The position numbers and the translations under genes were made by a program. A stretch of DNA of 64,000 nucleotides, from the NCBI RefSeq assembly GCF_900109545.1, contig NZ_FOAP01000017.1, positions 1-64,000 on the forward strand, in the 5' to 3' direction. Position 1 is the first letter of the stretch; every line of letters begins with the position of its first letter. Below the pieces are notes generated by a model that was not told where the DNA came from, did no database searches, and saw only the letters and a list, made by a program, of their open reading frames with translations. Positions 34,080-43,651 of the stretch are shown piece by piece. Source of the DNA: Stigmatella aurantiaca. GTDB lineage: Bacteria; Myxococcota; Myxococcia; Myxococcales; Myxococcaceae.

Positions 34080-35852
34080 ATGTCCACCGTCGCCGGCGTC
34101 CCCACGCCCGAAGTCCAACTCGGCAAGTACCGCCTGCTGAAGCTGCTGGCCACCGGCGGCATGGGCGAGGTGTTCCTGGCGCGCCAGGAAGGGCCCGCGG
34201 GCTTCGCGAAGACCGTGGTCATCAAGCGCATGCTGGCGCACCTGGGGAGGGATCCGAAGTTCGTGGAGATGTTCCTCAACGAGGCGCGGCTCGCGGCGGA
34301 GCTGTCCCACCCGAACATCGTCCAAATCTTCGAGCTGGGAGAGCACGCCGGCACCTACTTCCTGGCCATGGAGTTCATCCACGGGGTGAACCTGCGCACG
34401 CTCAAGCGCCGCATGGATGAGCGGCACCTGGAGGTGCCCGCGGGCCTGGCGGCGTTCATCTGCGCCCAGGCGCTCAAGGGGCTGCACTACGCGCACACGC
34501 TCACGGACGAGGCCGGCAAGTCGATGAACATCGTCCACCGGGACGTGAGCCCGGACAACGTGCTCGTCGGCTTCAACGGCACGGTGAAGATGGTGGACTT
34601 CGGCATCGCCAAGGCCTCCAGCTCCATCTCCACCACCAACGCGGGCACGGTGAAGGGCAAGTACGCGTACATGTCCCCCGATCAGCTCAGCGGGCAGAAG
34701 GCGGATCCGCGCACGGACGTGTACGCGATGGGCGTCGTGCTCTACGAGCTCCTCACCGGGGGCCGGCCGTTCCAGGGCCCCTCGGAGGGGGCGCTCGTGC
34801 GCTCCATCCTCCAGGACACGCCCAAGGCACCCCGGGAGGTGCGCCCGGGCCTCTCCCCGGAGCTGGAGGACATCACCCTGCGCGCCATCGCGCGCAACCC
34901 ACAGGAGCGCTTCCCGAGCGCCGAGAGCATGGCCACGGCGCTGGAGGCCTACGCGCTGGGCGAGGGGGGCATGACGCCGCACAAGGTGAAGGGGCTGCTG
35001 CGCGGCCTGTTCGGCGAGGAGGCCGACATCATCTCCGCGGTGGGCACGCGGCCGAAGTCCGGCGGCTCGCTCAACGCCTCCCCGAGTTCCCAGGTGGGCA
35101 GTGCCGCGGGCCAACCGGGCACCTCCTCGGCGCTGAAGAAGACGGGCGATGCGCCGCAGCAGACCTCGGCGCAGTGGGTGAACGTGGATCTCTCCACCCA
35201 CTTCACGGTCTCCATCGCCGAGGTGCCCCTGCCGCCGCCGCCGTCCGCGGCCGCCGTGCCCGCGCCGCCACAGGCCAAGCGCCGGTGGGTTCCCTGGCTC
35301 GTGGCGGGAGGCGGCGTGGCCGCGCTGCTGGTGGGCGCGGGCGTGACGCTGCCGGCGCTGCGAGAGCCCGCCGTGGCGCCCCCGGCCCGGGTCTCGCTCC
35401 AGAGGCTGGAGCACGTGGACCCGAAGGCCTCGCCCCCGGCGCCCGTGGCGGTGGACACGGCGGCCCTGCCCCAGAGTCCTCCGCCCGAGGCGGTTGCGGC
35501 AACCACGCCCGCCGCGCAGGCACAGGCCGCCCCCGAGGAGGACGACCCTGAGGAGAACGCCCCCGAGGAGGCCACCGCTCCGGAAGCCCCCCGGGCCCCC
35601 GCGGCCAAGCGCGCGGCGCGCCCTGCCAAGCACGCCTCGGGCACCGTGTCGCTGCGGGTGAACCCGTGGGCGGAGGTGCTCTACGCGGGCAAGTCGCTGG
35701 GGGTGACGCCGATGGCGCCCTTCGAGCTGCCCAGCGGCACGCACACGCTCACGCTGGTGAACCAGGATCTCGACGTGAAGCGCAAGGTGCGGGTGGTGGT
35801 GCCCGCGAGCAAGCAGGTGGTGCTGCGCATCAACCTGCTCGACGGGATGTAG
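34080..35852 (+). CDS. Ser/Thr protein kinase with PEGA domain
   Basis: A 590-aa kinase. ATP loop ATGGMGEV at 24-31, Lys49, HRDVSPDN catalytic loop, DFGIAKA. A Pro/Ala-rich linker, one membrane segment (WVPWLVAGGGVAALLVGAGV, about 400-420) and an extracytoplasmic C-terminal PEGA domain (VSLRVNPWAEVLYAGKSLG, TPMAPFELPSGTHTL). PEGA domains are small surface modules often found on myxobacterial kinases. The start is 14 bp after the lipoprotein gene's stop, so it may be co-transcribed with the surface lipoproteins and sense their state; that is inference. Confidence 0.9.
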   Translation: MSTVAGVPTPEVQLGKYRLLKLLATGGMGEVFLARQEGPAGFAKTVVIKRMLAHLGRDPKFVEMFLNEARLAAELSHPNIVQIFELGEHAGTYFLAMEFIHGVNLRTLKRRMDERHLEVPAGLAAFICAQALKGLHYAHTLTDEAGKSMNIVHRDVSPDNVLVGFNGTVKMVDFGIAKASSSISTTNAGTVKGKYAYMSPDQLSGQKADPRTDVYAMGVVLYELLTGGRPFQGPSEGALVRSILQDTPKAPREVRPGLSPELEDITLRAIARNPQERFPSAESMATALEAYALGEGGMTPHKVKGLLRGLFGEEADIISAVGTRPKSGGSLNASPSSQVGSAAGQPGTSSALKKTGDAPQQTSAQWVNVDLSTHFTVSIAEVPLPPPPSAAAVPAPPQAKRRWVPWLVAGGGVAALLVGAGVTLPALREPAVAPPARVSLQRLEHVDPKASPPAPVAVDTAALPQSPPPEAVAATTPAAQAQAAPEEDDPEENAPEEATAPEAPRAPAAKRAARPAKHASGTVSLRVNPWAEVLYAGKSLGVTPMAPFELPSGTHTLTLVNQDLDVKRKVRVVVPASKQVVLRINLLDGM

Positions 35853-35861
35853 CCGCCGCGC

Positions 35862-36611
35862 TCACTGAAGGACGTACGAGAGCAGCGCCCCGACGGCGGC
35901 CGTGGCGGCCACGCCAATGGCCACGTTGGCGAACTTCGCGTTCTGCCGGGCATCGTCGCGGTGGGCGAGCGAGTCCTCGTAGAAGGTGTCCCGGTCATTG
36001 GCCTTCTCCTCCTCGGAGCGCGCCTGGAGGCCGAAGTAGACGGCCCCGCCCGCGGCCACGGCGCTGGTGCTCGACAGCAACACGGGGAAGAGCAGCTTCT
36101 TGGGCTGGGGGGCCGGAGGGGCCTGGGTGAGCAGGGGCTGCTCCGGGGGCGGCGCCGGTTGCAGCTCCACCTGGCGGGGCGTGTCCTGCGCGGGCGCGGG
36201 CGGAGGCGGGGCGGGGGCCGGAGCGGGGGGCGCGGCCTCCTCGTCAGGCTCCTCGGCGGGGGTGGTGCGCTGAGAGAGCGCATCGAAGAAGGTGACGAGC
36301 CGGGGGCTGGAGTAGGGCGGCAGCTCCACCTGGGGATCCATCTCCAGCGCGAGGCTGAAGGCCTTGCGGGCCTCCTCCTCGTTGCCCAGGTTGAAGGCGC
36401 ACAGGCCCGAGTACAGCTCGATGTCCACCTGCTCGGCGCGGGTGTTCTTCTTCCACCGGGTGGCCTGATCCAACCGCCGCAGGCACTTCTCGAACTCCAG
36501 CCCCTGGTAATGCACCTTGGCCTGCACGAGGAAGGGGTTGGGTTTGCGCGCGGCCAGCGCCGGCGAGGACAGACAGAGCATCAACAGCAGACAGGACCAG
36601 GCGCGGCGCAT
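35862..36611 (-). CDS. Exported TPR-like protein with C-terminal membrane helices
   Basis: A 249-aa protein with signal peptide (MRRAWSCLLLMLCLSSPALA). A short tetratricopeptide-like region (VHYQGLEFEKCLRRLDQA, YSGLCAFNLGNEEEARKAF), a Pro-rich linker, then two hydrophobic helices (LLSSTSAVAAGGAVYFG, ANVAIGVAATAAVGALLSYVL). This form is common in myxobacteria, often beside PEGA kinases. It converges on the PEGA kinase gene with 9 bp between stops. Start 36611 is chosen for the signal peptide and GGAG upstream. Function unknown. Confidence 0.75.
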   Translation of the reverse strand: MRRAWSCLLLMLCLSSPALAARKPNPFLVQAKVHYQGLEFEKCLRRLDQATRWKKNTRAEQVDIELYSGLCAFNLGNEEEARKAFSLALEMDPQVELPPYSSPRLVTFFDALSQRTTPAEEPDEEAAPPAPAPAPPPPAPAQDTPRQVELQPAPPPEQPLLTQAPPAPQPKKLLFPVLLSSTSAVAAGGAVYFGLQARSEEEKANDRDTFYEDSLAHRDDARQNAKFANVAIGVAATAAVGALLSYVLQ

Positions 36612-36695
36612 TCCAACTCCGGACGGTTCGCTTCCGCCCGCAGCGTAGTGCCCGCTCCTGCCGCCCACAACCGGGATAAGCCGGACAGCAGGAAC

Positions 36696-38345
36696 TCAGC
36701 GACCGAGGATGTGCCGGGTTACTTCCATGGCGCGCTTGGGGGCGTACTGGGTGTCGAAGAGGAGCGGCACGCCGGTGCTGCCCAGGTAGGTGTACTTGTC
36801 GGTGATGCCCCAGGTGGTGATGCGGGTGCAGCCGGGGCGGGCCTGACAGGCGGCCACCAAGCCCTGATAAATCTGCGCCTGGAGCTCGAACTTCTCCGCG
36901 TCGGGGGTGTCCGTGAGCTTGGCGAGGCTCACGTCCAGCTCGGTGAGCTGGCCTTCGAGGCCCGCCTGCTCCAGGCGCGAGAGCACCGCCTCGAGCTGGG
37001 CCTGGGTGGGGTAGTAGTTGGGCGTGACGTGGGACTGCATCCCGATGCCATGGATGGGCACGCCCTGCTCCTGGAGTGAGCGGGCCAGGTTGTAGACGGC
37101 GGTGGACTTCGCGTTGATCCGCTCGACGTTGTAGTCATTGTAGAAGAGCTTGGCGGACGGGTCGGCGCGGTGGGCGGCCTGGAAGGCCAGGGCGATGTAC
37201 TCGGTGCCGATGGTGGTGAGCCACAGGTTGGGCCGCCAGCTCCCATCATCCAGGAAGGCCTCGTTGACGACGTCCCACTCGGGGATGCGGCCCCGGTAGC
37301 GGCCCACCACGGTGGCGATGTGCGTCTCCAGCACCTGGATGAGCTCCTCGCGCGTCCAGGTACGCCCGGTGAGCCACGCGGGCAGCGAGTTGCCCCAGAT
37401 GAGCGTGTGGCCGCGCACCTGCTTCCCGTTCGCCTCGGCGAAGGCGACAATTTGGTCAGCGATGGCGAAGTCGAACTGTCCCTGGGCGGGCTGGAGCTGG
37501 GCGATCTTCATCTCGTACTCGGGCGTGAGCGAGTCGAAGTGCGTGAGGAAGGTCTGCGCGTAGGCGGGCTCGGCCGCGTCGAAGAGGCGCTTCTGGTGGG
37601 TGGCGGCGCCCAGGCGCACCTGGCGCAGGAGCGGCACGCGCTGCGAGGGGCCGAAGTGGGTGAAGCCCTGCGCATCCTCGTAGCTGGGCAGCACCTGCCA
37701 CTCGCCGGCCGGGGCGGTGGGCAGGGGGCGGCCCAGGGCCTCCAGCGTCACCGTCTGGCCGGGGGCAAGCGTGATGGGGCCCAGCGTGGGCGCGAAGTCC
37801 ACGCCCGCGGTCGCGCCGGCCGGGGCCAGGGCGGTGAGCCGCAGCCGGGGCAGCGTGAGGGGCTGGGGGCCCGGGTTGGTGAAGGTGGCCGAGGCGCGGA
37901 GCATGTCCCCGAGCACGCCGCCCTTCGGGGCGACGGTGAGCGCCATGCCCACCGGGGACATGGGCCTGCCCGCATCGAAGTTGCTCACCTCCACCGGGAC
38001 GGTGGTGAGGCCGACGTTGCCGGAGGTGTCGGTGACGCGGACGGTGAGGGCGTGGACGCCGTCGCTCAGCGGCGAGGTGTCCCACAGGTAGCTCCACGCG
38101 GTGGTGCCCGTGGCGGGGACGAAGGCGTCCGCATCGACCTGCACCTCGACGGAGGCCACGGCGACGTCATCCGAGGCGGTGCCCACGACGCCGAGCGTGC
38201 CGCTCACCCGGGCGCTGAAGGTGGGGGCCTGGATGGAGACGAAGGGCGCGGTCGAGTCCAGGGAAGCCCCCGGATCCGAGGAGCTCCCGGACCCACACCC
38301 CACGAGGGCCAGGGACACCAGGCTTCCAAACCATCCACGGCGCAT
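36696..38345 (-). CDS. GH10 endo-1,4-beta-xylanase lipoprotein
   Basis: A 549-aa lipoprotein (lipobox LALVGC). An Ig-like domain (about 33-125, [20 protein letters not shown]) and a second beta domain precede the GH10 barrel (about 245-549). Acid/base Glu362 in WDVVNEAF and nucleophile Glu469 in LTELDV are 107 residues apart, as usual for GH10. Other GH10 signs are [12 protein letters not shown] and GIGMQSHV. It should cleave internal beta-1,4 bonds of xylan at the cell surface. The gene is divergent from an FHA sigma-54 activator, with two dyad repeats between the starts, so it may be that activator's target. Confidence 0.92.
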   Translation of the reverse strand: MRRGWFGSLVSLALVGCGSGSSSDPGASLDSTAPFVSIQAPTFSARVSGTLGVVGTASDDVAVASVEVQVDADAFVPATGTTAWSYLWDTSPLSDGVHALTVRVTDTSGNVGLTTVPVEVSNFDAGRPMSPVGMALTVAPKGGVLGDMLRASATFTNPGPQPLTLPRLRLTALAPAGATAGVDFAPTLGPITLAPGQTVTLEALGRPLPTAPAGEWQVLPSYEDAQGFTHFGPSQRVPLLRQVRLGAATHQKRLFDAAEPAYAQTFLTHFDSLTPEYEMKIAQLQPAQGQFDFAIADQIVAFAEANGKQVRGHTLIWGNSLPAWLTGRTWTREELIQVLETHIATVVGRYRGRIPEWDVVNEAFLDDGSWRPNLWLTTIGTEYIALAFQAAHRADPSAKLFYNDYNVERINAKSTAVYNLARSLQEQGVPIHGIGMQSHVTPNYYPTQAQLEAVLSRLEQAGLEGQLTELDVSLAKLTDTPDAEKFELQAQIYQGLVAACQARPGCTRITTWGITDKYTYLGSTGVPLLFDTQYAPKRAMEVTRHILGR

Positions 38346-38467
38346 CGCGGCACCTCAGGGGCACGCCCCTCCCCCCACGGGAGGGGCCGGCCGCCCACGC
38401 GGGGAGCCCATTGCGCGAAGCGTGCCGGACGGACTCCGCTCGGAGACAGGGGGCACGAGAGGGGCCA

Positions 38468-38521
38468 CCATGCAGCTTTGGCATGGTGGGGCGGCGCGGT
38501 GGCATGCAGCTTTGGCATGGT
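38468..38521. promoter_or_regulatory. Two identical 19-bp dyad repeats, operator-like
   Basis: The 19-bp sequence CATGCAGCTTTGGCATGGT occurs at 38469-38487 and again, identically, at 38503-38521. The first copy has symmetrical arms CCATGC (38468-38473) and GCATGG (38481-38486) around 7 bp; the second has one arm mismatch. Centre spacing is 34 bp. They lie between the divergent starts of the xylanase (38345) and the FHA activator (38558), a natural place for an activator or repressor binding site. No -24/-12 sigma-54 element with correct spacing was found with them. Confidence 0.6.
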
Positions 38522-38557
38522 TGCCTGACCGCTGGCCGGGGATGCGGGGAGCGTTGT

Positions 38558-40357
38558 ATGGACGGGGGGCCTATGGAAGGCTTTGGGCAACCCATGAGCA
38601 AGGCCAGTGAGGTCGGGGTCTCGACCGCCGTCAACGACGTGGGTCAGCCCGCTCGGCGAGGACCTCCCCCCGAGCTCGAGGGCCCCTACCTGCTCGTCTT
38701 CGAGAACGACTCCTCGCGAATCGTCCGCCTGCCCAGCACGGGGGAGGTGCTGGTGGGGCGGGGCGAGACGGCGCACCTGCGGCTCCAGGACGGGGCGGTG
38801 TCGCGCTCGCACGCGCGGTTCGTGCTGAAGGAGGACGAGGCGCACCTCATCGACCTGGGGAGCCAGAACGGCACGGCGGTGAACGGCGAGCGCATCCAGT
38901 CGCCGAGGCTGATGCTCTCCGGGGACATCATCACGCTGTGCGGGGTGACGCTGGTGTTCCACGGGCCGGGCCGCTTGCGCACGCGCCGGCCACTCCTGGC
39001 GCTGGGGGCGTTCCGGCAGCGCATCGAGGAGGAGCTGGAGCGGGCGGCGCGCTACGAGCGCACGTTCAGCCTGGTGTCGCTGGTGTGCCAGCAGGGGCTG
39101 GAGGACGAGGCGGCGGACGTGCTGGTGGGGCAGCTGCGGCTGATGGACGTGGTGGGCCGGGCAGGGGGCGGACAGCTGCTGCTGCTGTTGCCGGAGGTGG
39201 GGATGGAGGGGGCGGGGGCGGTGGTGGCGCGGCTGCTGAAGGAGAGTGGGCGGGCGCAGTGGAAGGCGGGCTTTGCCTGCTACCCCTCGGACGGCTGTGA
39301 CGTGGACACGCTGATGTCGGGGGCGCGGGCGGCGGCGGGGGCGGCGACGGAGGGACAGGCGGCGGCGGTGGCGCAGACCTTCAAGCTGCTGCGGGTGGGC
39401 GAGGCATCGGTGGTGGTGGCGGATGCGGCGATGCTGCGGCTCTACGCGTTGATTGCGCGGCTGGCGAAGGCGGAGCTGCCGGTGCTGGTGCTGGGGGAGA
39501 CGGGGACGGGCAAGGAGCTGGCGGCCTCGGCGCTGCACCACTGGTCCAGCCGGGCGGGGGCGCCGCTGGTGGCGCTGAACTGCGCGGCGTTCCAGGAGAA
39601 CCTGGTGGAGAGCGAGCTCTTCGGCCACGAGAAAGGAGCCTTCTCGGGGGCGGTGAGCCGGAAGACAGGGCTGCTGGAGGCGGCGGACGGGGGCACGCTC
39701 TTCCTGGACGAGGTGGGGGAGCTGTCGCTGGCGGTGCAGGCCAAGCTCTTGCGAGTGCTCGACACGCAGCGCTTCACGCGGGTGGGCGACACGAAGGAGC
39801 GCGCCATCAACATCCGTTTGGTAGGCGCCACGAACAGAGACTTGGAGCAGGAAGTGAAGGCGGGACGGTTCCGCCAGGACCTCTACTTCCGGCTGAGCGC
39901 GGCGAAGCTGTGCCTGCCGCCGCTGAGGGACCGCAAGCTGGAGCTACCGCTGCTGAGCCAGAGCTTCCTGGACGAGGCATGCCGGAAGGTGGGGCGGCCG
40001 AGGATGACCATCACGGCGGGGGCGCTGGAGCTGCTCTCGGCGCACCTGTGGCCAGGCAACGTGCGCGAGCTGAGGAACCTGATGAACTTCGTGGCGGCGG
40101 GAACCTCGGGAGAGGTGCTCGCGCCCGAGGACCTCTGGGACTCGCTCGGCCCGGCCTCTCCGGAAGGGATGAAGGACGCCAGTATGCCGGATGCCGCGAA
40201 GGGCTTCCGTCCCATCGAAGAGGAGATCCGCAACCTGGAGCGCAGCCGCATGCAGGAGGCGCTGGTGGCCTCGGGGGGAAACAAGACGCGGGCGGCGGAG
40301 CTGATCCGCATGCCGCTCAGAACCTTTTTGGCGAAGCTCAAGCGCTACAGCTTGTGA
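38558..40357 (+). CDS. FHA, degenerate GGDEF, sigma-54 activator
   Basis: A 599-aa transcription regulator. An N-terminal FHA domain ([32 protein letters not shown]) binds phosphothreonine. The next region (about 145-275) looks like a degenerate GGDEF domain, with [14 protein letters not shown] where GGDEF should be. The AAA+ core has GETGTGKE and the loop HEKGAFSGA at 360-365, with Ser363 in place of the Thr of GAFTGA. A Fis-type helix-turn-helix ([23 protein letters not shown]) ends the protein. GGGGAG six nt before ATG 38558 supports the start. It probably links a Ser/Thr kinase signal to sigma-54-dependent genes. Confidence 0.88.
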   Translation: MDGGPMEGFGQPMSKASEVGVSTAVNDVGQPARRGPPPELEGPYLLVFENDSSRIVRLPSTGEVLVGRGETAHLRLQDGAVSRSHARFVLKEDEAHLIDLGSQNGTAVNGERIQSPRLMLSGDIITLCGVTLVFHGPGRLRTRRPLLALGAFRQRIEEELERAARYERTFSLVSLVCQQGLEDEAADVLVGQLRLMDVVGRAGGGQLLLLLPEVGMEGAGAVVARLLKESGRAQWKAGFACYPSDGCDVDTLMSGARAAAGAATEGQAAAVAQTFKLLRVGEASVVVADAAMLRLYALIARLAKAELPVLVLGETGTGKELAASALHHWSSRAGAPLVALNCAAFQENLVESELFGHEKGAFSGAVSRKTGLLEAADGGTLFLDEVGELSLAVQAKLLRVLDTQRFTRVGDTKERAINIRLVGATNRDLEQEVKAGRFRQDLYFRLSAAKLCLPPLRDRKLELPLLSQSFLDEACRKVGRPRMTITAGALELLSAHLWPGNVRELRNLMNFVAAGTSGEVLAPEDLWDSLGPASPEGMKDASMPDAAKGFRPIEEEIRNLERSRMQEALVASGGNKTRAAELIRMPLRTFLAKLKRYSL

Positions 40358-40371
40358 GGAGTTTTATTGCG

Positions 40372-40812
40372 ATGACCACTTCATCGAAGATTTTGGTACT
40401 GATTTCCACGCTTGCTTCGAGCCGCCCCTTTGCTGTTGATACGGTGAGCCGGTTGACAGGCGCGCAGTTGCAGCCTGCGCCTGAGGTGTCGAATGAGTAC
40501 TTTACGGTCTATCGTTCCAGCAAAGTAAAAGACGCTTCCATTCTAAAGGTCGAGCTCCGGGTGCCAACACCCAAAACAAGCCGCAAGGATGGGCTGTTGC
40601 TCTTCGAGCTGAACCCTGCAACGTGCGTGACGCGGAATGAGGCTCAGCTTCATTTTGATTTGATTCCTACTCTTTCTGTTCCAACACCTCATCAGCCTCC
40701 GGATTCTCCTTTCTATCTCAATTATACGCATCCGTGGGGGCAGGTTCGATTGGGGTTCTCGCAATCTTCCCGGTCTTGTTTGATGTCTGTTGTCCTTGAT
40801 GCGATTGGGTAG
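40372..40812 (+). CDS. Hypothetical protein, low-GC, 146 aa
   Basis: A 146-aa protein beginning MTTSSKILVLISTLASSRPF. I recognise no family. It lies only 14 bp after the sigma-54 activator and 59 bp before a kinase gene. Its codon use is clearly AT-richer than its neighbours (many TTT, GAT, TCT, CCT, AAA), which suggests recent transfer or weak codon selection. No transmembrane segment or signal peptide is clear. GAGGAG lies 12 nt upstream of the ATG, rather far. Confidence 0.55.
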   Translation: MTTSSKILVLISTLASSRPFAVDTVSRLTGAQLQPAPEVSNEYFTVYRSSKVKDASILKVELRVPTPKTSRKDGLLLFELNPATCVTRNEAQLHFDLIPTLSVPTPHQPPDSPFYLNYTHPWGQVRLGFSQSSRSCLMSVVLDAIG

Positions 40813-40871
40813 AATTGGGAGGGTACGATGTATACAGCGTGCGCCCTGTTCCATGCGTATCCTTGCTGCCC

Positions 40872-42200
40872 ATGACGAACTCAGCCGGACTGGCGCCTGG
40901 AACGGAGATCGGCGCCTGGCGCGTGGTGAGCCACCAGGGCCAGGGGGCCTACGGCGCGGTCTACCGGGCCGAGCGGGTGGGAGACGAAGGCGCGGGTCCA
41001 TTCGCCCTGAAGTTGGCGCTCCATCCCCTGGATCCACGCTTCGAGCGGGAAGGGGAGCTGCTCGCGCGCTTGAACACCCCCCACGTGCCACGGCTCCAAG
41101 ACCGGGGCTGGTGGATGCCGGAGGGGACGCCGTTCCCGTATCTGGTGATGGAGTGGGTGGAAGGTCTGCCCCTGTACGAGTGGGGCACGCGGCACGTTCT
41201 CACCTCCCGGCAAGCGCTGCGGCTCCTGGCGCACGTGGCCCGGGCGCTGGAGGCGACGCACGCGGTGGAGGGCGTGCACCGGGACGTGAAGGGGGACAAC
41301 ATCCGGGTGAGAGCCGATGGCACGGCGGTGCTGATGGACTTTGGCTCATCGAACTACCGGCAGGCGCAAACGCTTACCCACCAGCATCCTCCCCCGGGAA
41401 CACCCGAGTATCAGAGCCCCGAGTCTCAGCGCTTCCAATGGGAGACGAGACACCAGCCGAGGATCCGCTACGAAGCCCAGCCCGCGGATGACGTGTATGC
41501 GCTGGGGGTGACGGCCTATCGCCTGTGTACGGGCCAGTACCCACCCGGCCTGGAGCTGAAGCAGACCGAGGAGGGCTTCGAGTTCGTGGATCCGCCCTGG
41601 GTTCCCCCGGAAACGCTGGCCTCGGTGTGCCCGGAACTGGCGGCGTTGATCCGGCAGATGTTGCACGAAGAGCCCGCAGAGAGGGGCAGCGCGGCCTCGG
41701 TGGCCCAGGCGCTGGAGCGCGCGGCGAAGAAAGCAGGCCGTGCAGCGGATCAGCCCTTGGCCGGGGGCCAATACGTGGCCCTGCCACCTCCAGCGTCTGC
41801 CGCATGGAGGCCCGCGCTCGTGGCAGCCCTCGGGATGTGCCTGTCGTTGGCCGTGTGGTGGTGGGGCTCCCAATCTCTTGGAGGCGCCAAGTGGACGGCA
41901 GACAGGCAACATCCGGAGGAAGCTCCGGTGGGCCTCGCCGATTCGACGCTGGATGCCTCAACGGCAGGACCACCGGCTGAGTTCGAGCAAGGCGGAATGG
42001 CGCTCGATGTGCCAGAGACCCCGCTCCCTGGACAGCATCGCCCTCCCTGTGCCAAGCAAGAACTCAAGATCAACGGTGGATGTTGGAGACGCTTGGCCGA
42101 TGCCACGCCGCCATGCGGTGTTCGCACGTACGAGTGGAAGGGCATGTGCTACGTGCCCATGTTCGATCCGCCGCGGCCTTCGACCTCGAATCTGCCATGA
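40872..42200 (+). CDS. Membrane Ser/Thr protein kinase
   Basis: A 442-aa kinase. Glycine loop GQGAYGAV at 23-30, Lys47, catalytic VHRDVKGDN, DFGSSNY, and GTPEYQSPE. One membrane segment (AALGMCLSLAVWWWG, about 315-335). The extracytoplasmic tail has four to five cysteines in the pattern CAKQELKINGGCWRRL and CGVRTYEWKGMCYVP, a tail seen on many myxobacterial kinases of this type. The ligand is unknown. ATG 40872 is chosen at the start of the conserved N-terminus. Confidence 0.87.
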   Translation: MTNSAGLAPGTEIGAWRVVSHQGQGAYGAVYRAERVGDEGAGPFALKLALHPLDPRFEREGELLARLNTPHVPRLQDRGWWMPEGTPFPYLVMEWVEGLPLYEWGTRHVLTSRQALRLLAHVARALEATHAVEGVHRDVKGDNIRVRADGTAVLMDFGSSNYRQAQTLTHQHPPPGTPEYQSPESQRFQWETRHQPRIRYEAQPADDVYALGVTAYRLCTGQYPPGLELKQTEEGFEFVDPPWVPPETLASVCPELAALIRQMLHEEPAERGSAASVAQALERAAKKAGRAADQPLAGGQYVALPPPASAAWRPALVAALGMCLSLAVWWWGSQSLGGAKWTADRQHPEEAPVGLADSTLDASTAGPPAEFEQGGMALDVPETPLPGQHRPPCAKQELKINGGCWRRLADATPPCGVRTYEWKGMCYVPMFDPPRPSTSNLP

Positions 42201-42399
42201 ATGACTCAACTGGATCGAAGTTTGCGTCAGCAACTGGGATGGCCTCGCGCGTACAGCGCGGTGGAGACCTTTTGGTACACCCGATGCATCGAACTCAAGT
42301 GGACAGGCAATTGTTCCAGTTGTCTTGAGCGATGCAGGGGCCAGCGGGGAGTATGGCCCGATAACATGCGCGGTGCGCCCATGCCCGGTAGGAGAGGCC

Positions 42400-43194
42400 A
42401 TGACGGACGAGGACCAACTGGACTGGGAACGCATTGAGGAATTGGACCGGAAGGTATCTGTGCAGGGCGAGTCCCTCGAACTCAGTGACGAGACCTGTGC
42501 CATCTTGAGAGGAGGCGCTCGGCTCGTGGCCATCCGCCCTGAGGACACCACGGAAGCTCTGCGGGAAGTAGTCACAGCGGCTCACCACTTGAAGGAGATC
42601 ACACGGCGCCTCCGGGAAGGGTCTGCACGCCTGGGAGCAGCGGATGCTCAGACGGACCCCCTTCGCGACAAGGGGGACTTCGCGGGGGCGAGGAGGGTGC
42701 TGGAGGACGCGCTCGCTGCCGAGGCCGTTCCGTTCTATCGGGAGCAACTCACCGGCAGGATCGAGGATCTGGCAACGCTTGAGACGGTGTTCCAGACCGG
42801 GCACGTGACCGGGGACTTCCACCCCTGGAGGCAGGTTCGAGCCCTCTCTGTCCGGGTTCAGCAGGGCAAGCCGCTGGAACTTCGCGATGACTTGCGTGGC
42901 TTCCTTCGGCAGACCGCCCCTTCTGTGGCCATCGGCGAGGCAGAAGTGGAAGAGGCCTTCAAGACACAGGAAGGTACGGCGGCGCTCCTCGCGCAGATGG
43001 TGCAGCGCATCGATGACGGAAAGCAGCGGATCTCACAAGCGCTCTACCAGATGATCCGTTGTCAGGAGGTGGGGGAGCTCGACGGGGCACGCCAGCAGAT
43101 GCGCGACGTGCTGGCCGTGGAGGTCGTGCCCTTGTACCGCCGCGCCGCGGAGGAAAACCTGGCGAGCCTGGAGGAACCCACCCCGGAACCTTGA
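42400..43194 (+). CDS. DUSAM-domain protein (DUF2379), two copies
   Basis: A 264-aa soluble protein with two copies of the Myxococcales-specific DUSAM domain. Each begins with a Q-G-x-x-L-E-L motif (VQGESLELSDETCAILRGGA; VQQGKPLELRDDLRGFLRQTA) and ends in a segment like GDxxGARxxxxDxLAVEVVPxYR (GDFAGARRVLEDALAAEAVPFYR; GELDGARQQMRDVLAVEVVPLYR). DUSAM function is not known. It follows the kinase gene on the same strand after 199 bp. ATG 42400 is used because conservation begins there. Confidence 0.78.
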   Translation: MTDEDQLDWERIEELDRKVSVQGESLELSDETCAILRGGARLVAIRPEDTTEALREVVTAAHHLKEITRRLREGSARLGAADAQTDPLRDKGDFAGARRVLEDALAAEAVPFYREQLTGRIEDLATLETVFQTGHVTGDFHPWRQVRALSVRVQQGKPLELRDDLRGFLRQTAPSVAIGEAEVEEAFKTQEGTAALLAQMVQRIDDGKQRISQALYQMIRCQEVGELDGARQQMRDVLAVEVVPLYRRAAEENLASLEEPTPEP

Positions 43195-43273
43195 ATCCGG
43201 GACTTCCCCCCTTGCAAGTGGACGCCACCGCCAACACCGTGAACGCAGGACACAGCCCTGGAGGGTGCACACC

Positions 43274-43441
43274 ATGAAGAAGAATCAGCCGTTCGATTCC
43301 CAACCCGCCTGGGCGCGGGCCCAGTCGAAGAAGATGGGCAACCCCGTGTCAAAGATCACCAAAGTCGCGGGCCGCCGCATTGGCGGTGCCCTGCGCGCGG
43401 AGCAAGCGAGGCAGCAGAAGCGGAAGGACTCGCGGCACTGA
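43274..43441 (+). CDS. Small basic protein, 55 aa
   Basis: A 55-aa Lys/Arg-rich protein starting MKKNQPFDSQPAWARAQSKK and ending QQKRKDSRH. GGAGGG at 43260-43265 is 8 nt upstream. No domain is recognised. The high charge and small size are compatible with a nucleic-acid-binding or ribosome-associated peptide, but this is only compositional. A strong hairpin lies about 125 bp downstream and could end its transcript. Confidence 0.5.
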   Translation: MKKNQPFDSQPAWARAQSKKMGNPVSKITKVAGRRIGGALRAEQARQQKRKDSRH

Positions 43442-43566
43442 GGTCTCGCCCGGCAGGACAGCAGACGGGCAAACACACGTGAAGGCGATGTGAGTGTCGC
43501 CGCAGAGGCTTTCAAAACTCCTGAAGAGACAGCACGGCGTTGGCTGGCAGACGGCCCGCAGACGGT

Positions 43567-43600
43567 GGCGTCCGGAGGGACCCAGGTCCTTCCGGACGCC
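43567..43600 (+). terminator. Strong 16-bp hairpin
   Basis: A near-perfect stem of 16 bp (43567-43582 with 43585-43600, a single G-U pair) with a 2-nt loop. It lies between the small basic gene and the next lipoprotein gene, 52 bp before the latter's start. It could be a terminator, an attenuator or an RNA-protein site. The following GTGTTTCG is only weakly T-rich. Confidence 0.55.
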
Positions 43601-43651
43601 GTGTTTCGCGTGTCTATGTTGCCGCCGCTTCAGCCCTCCAGGAGGCACATG

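Noticed and set aside
38468-38530. Sigma-54 -24/-12 promoter in the repeated TTTGGCATGGTTGC segment
   Set aside because: GG and GC are 7 bp apart rather than the required 10; the pattern is better explained as a dyad repeat.
42201-42437. A 78-codon open frame between the kinase and DUSAM genes
   Set aside because: It has no good ribosome binding site and runs into the DUSAM coding region in another frame.
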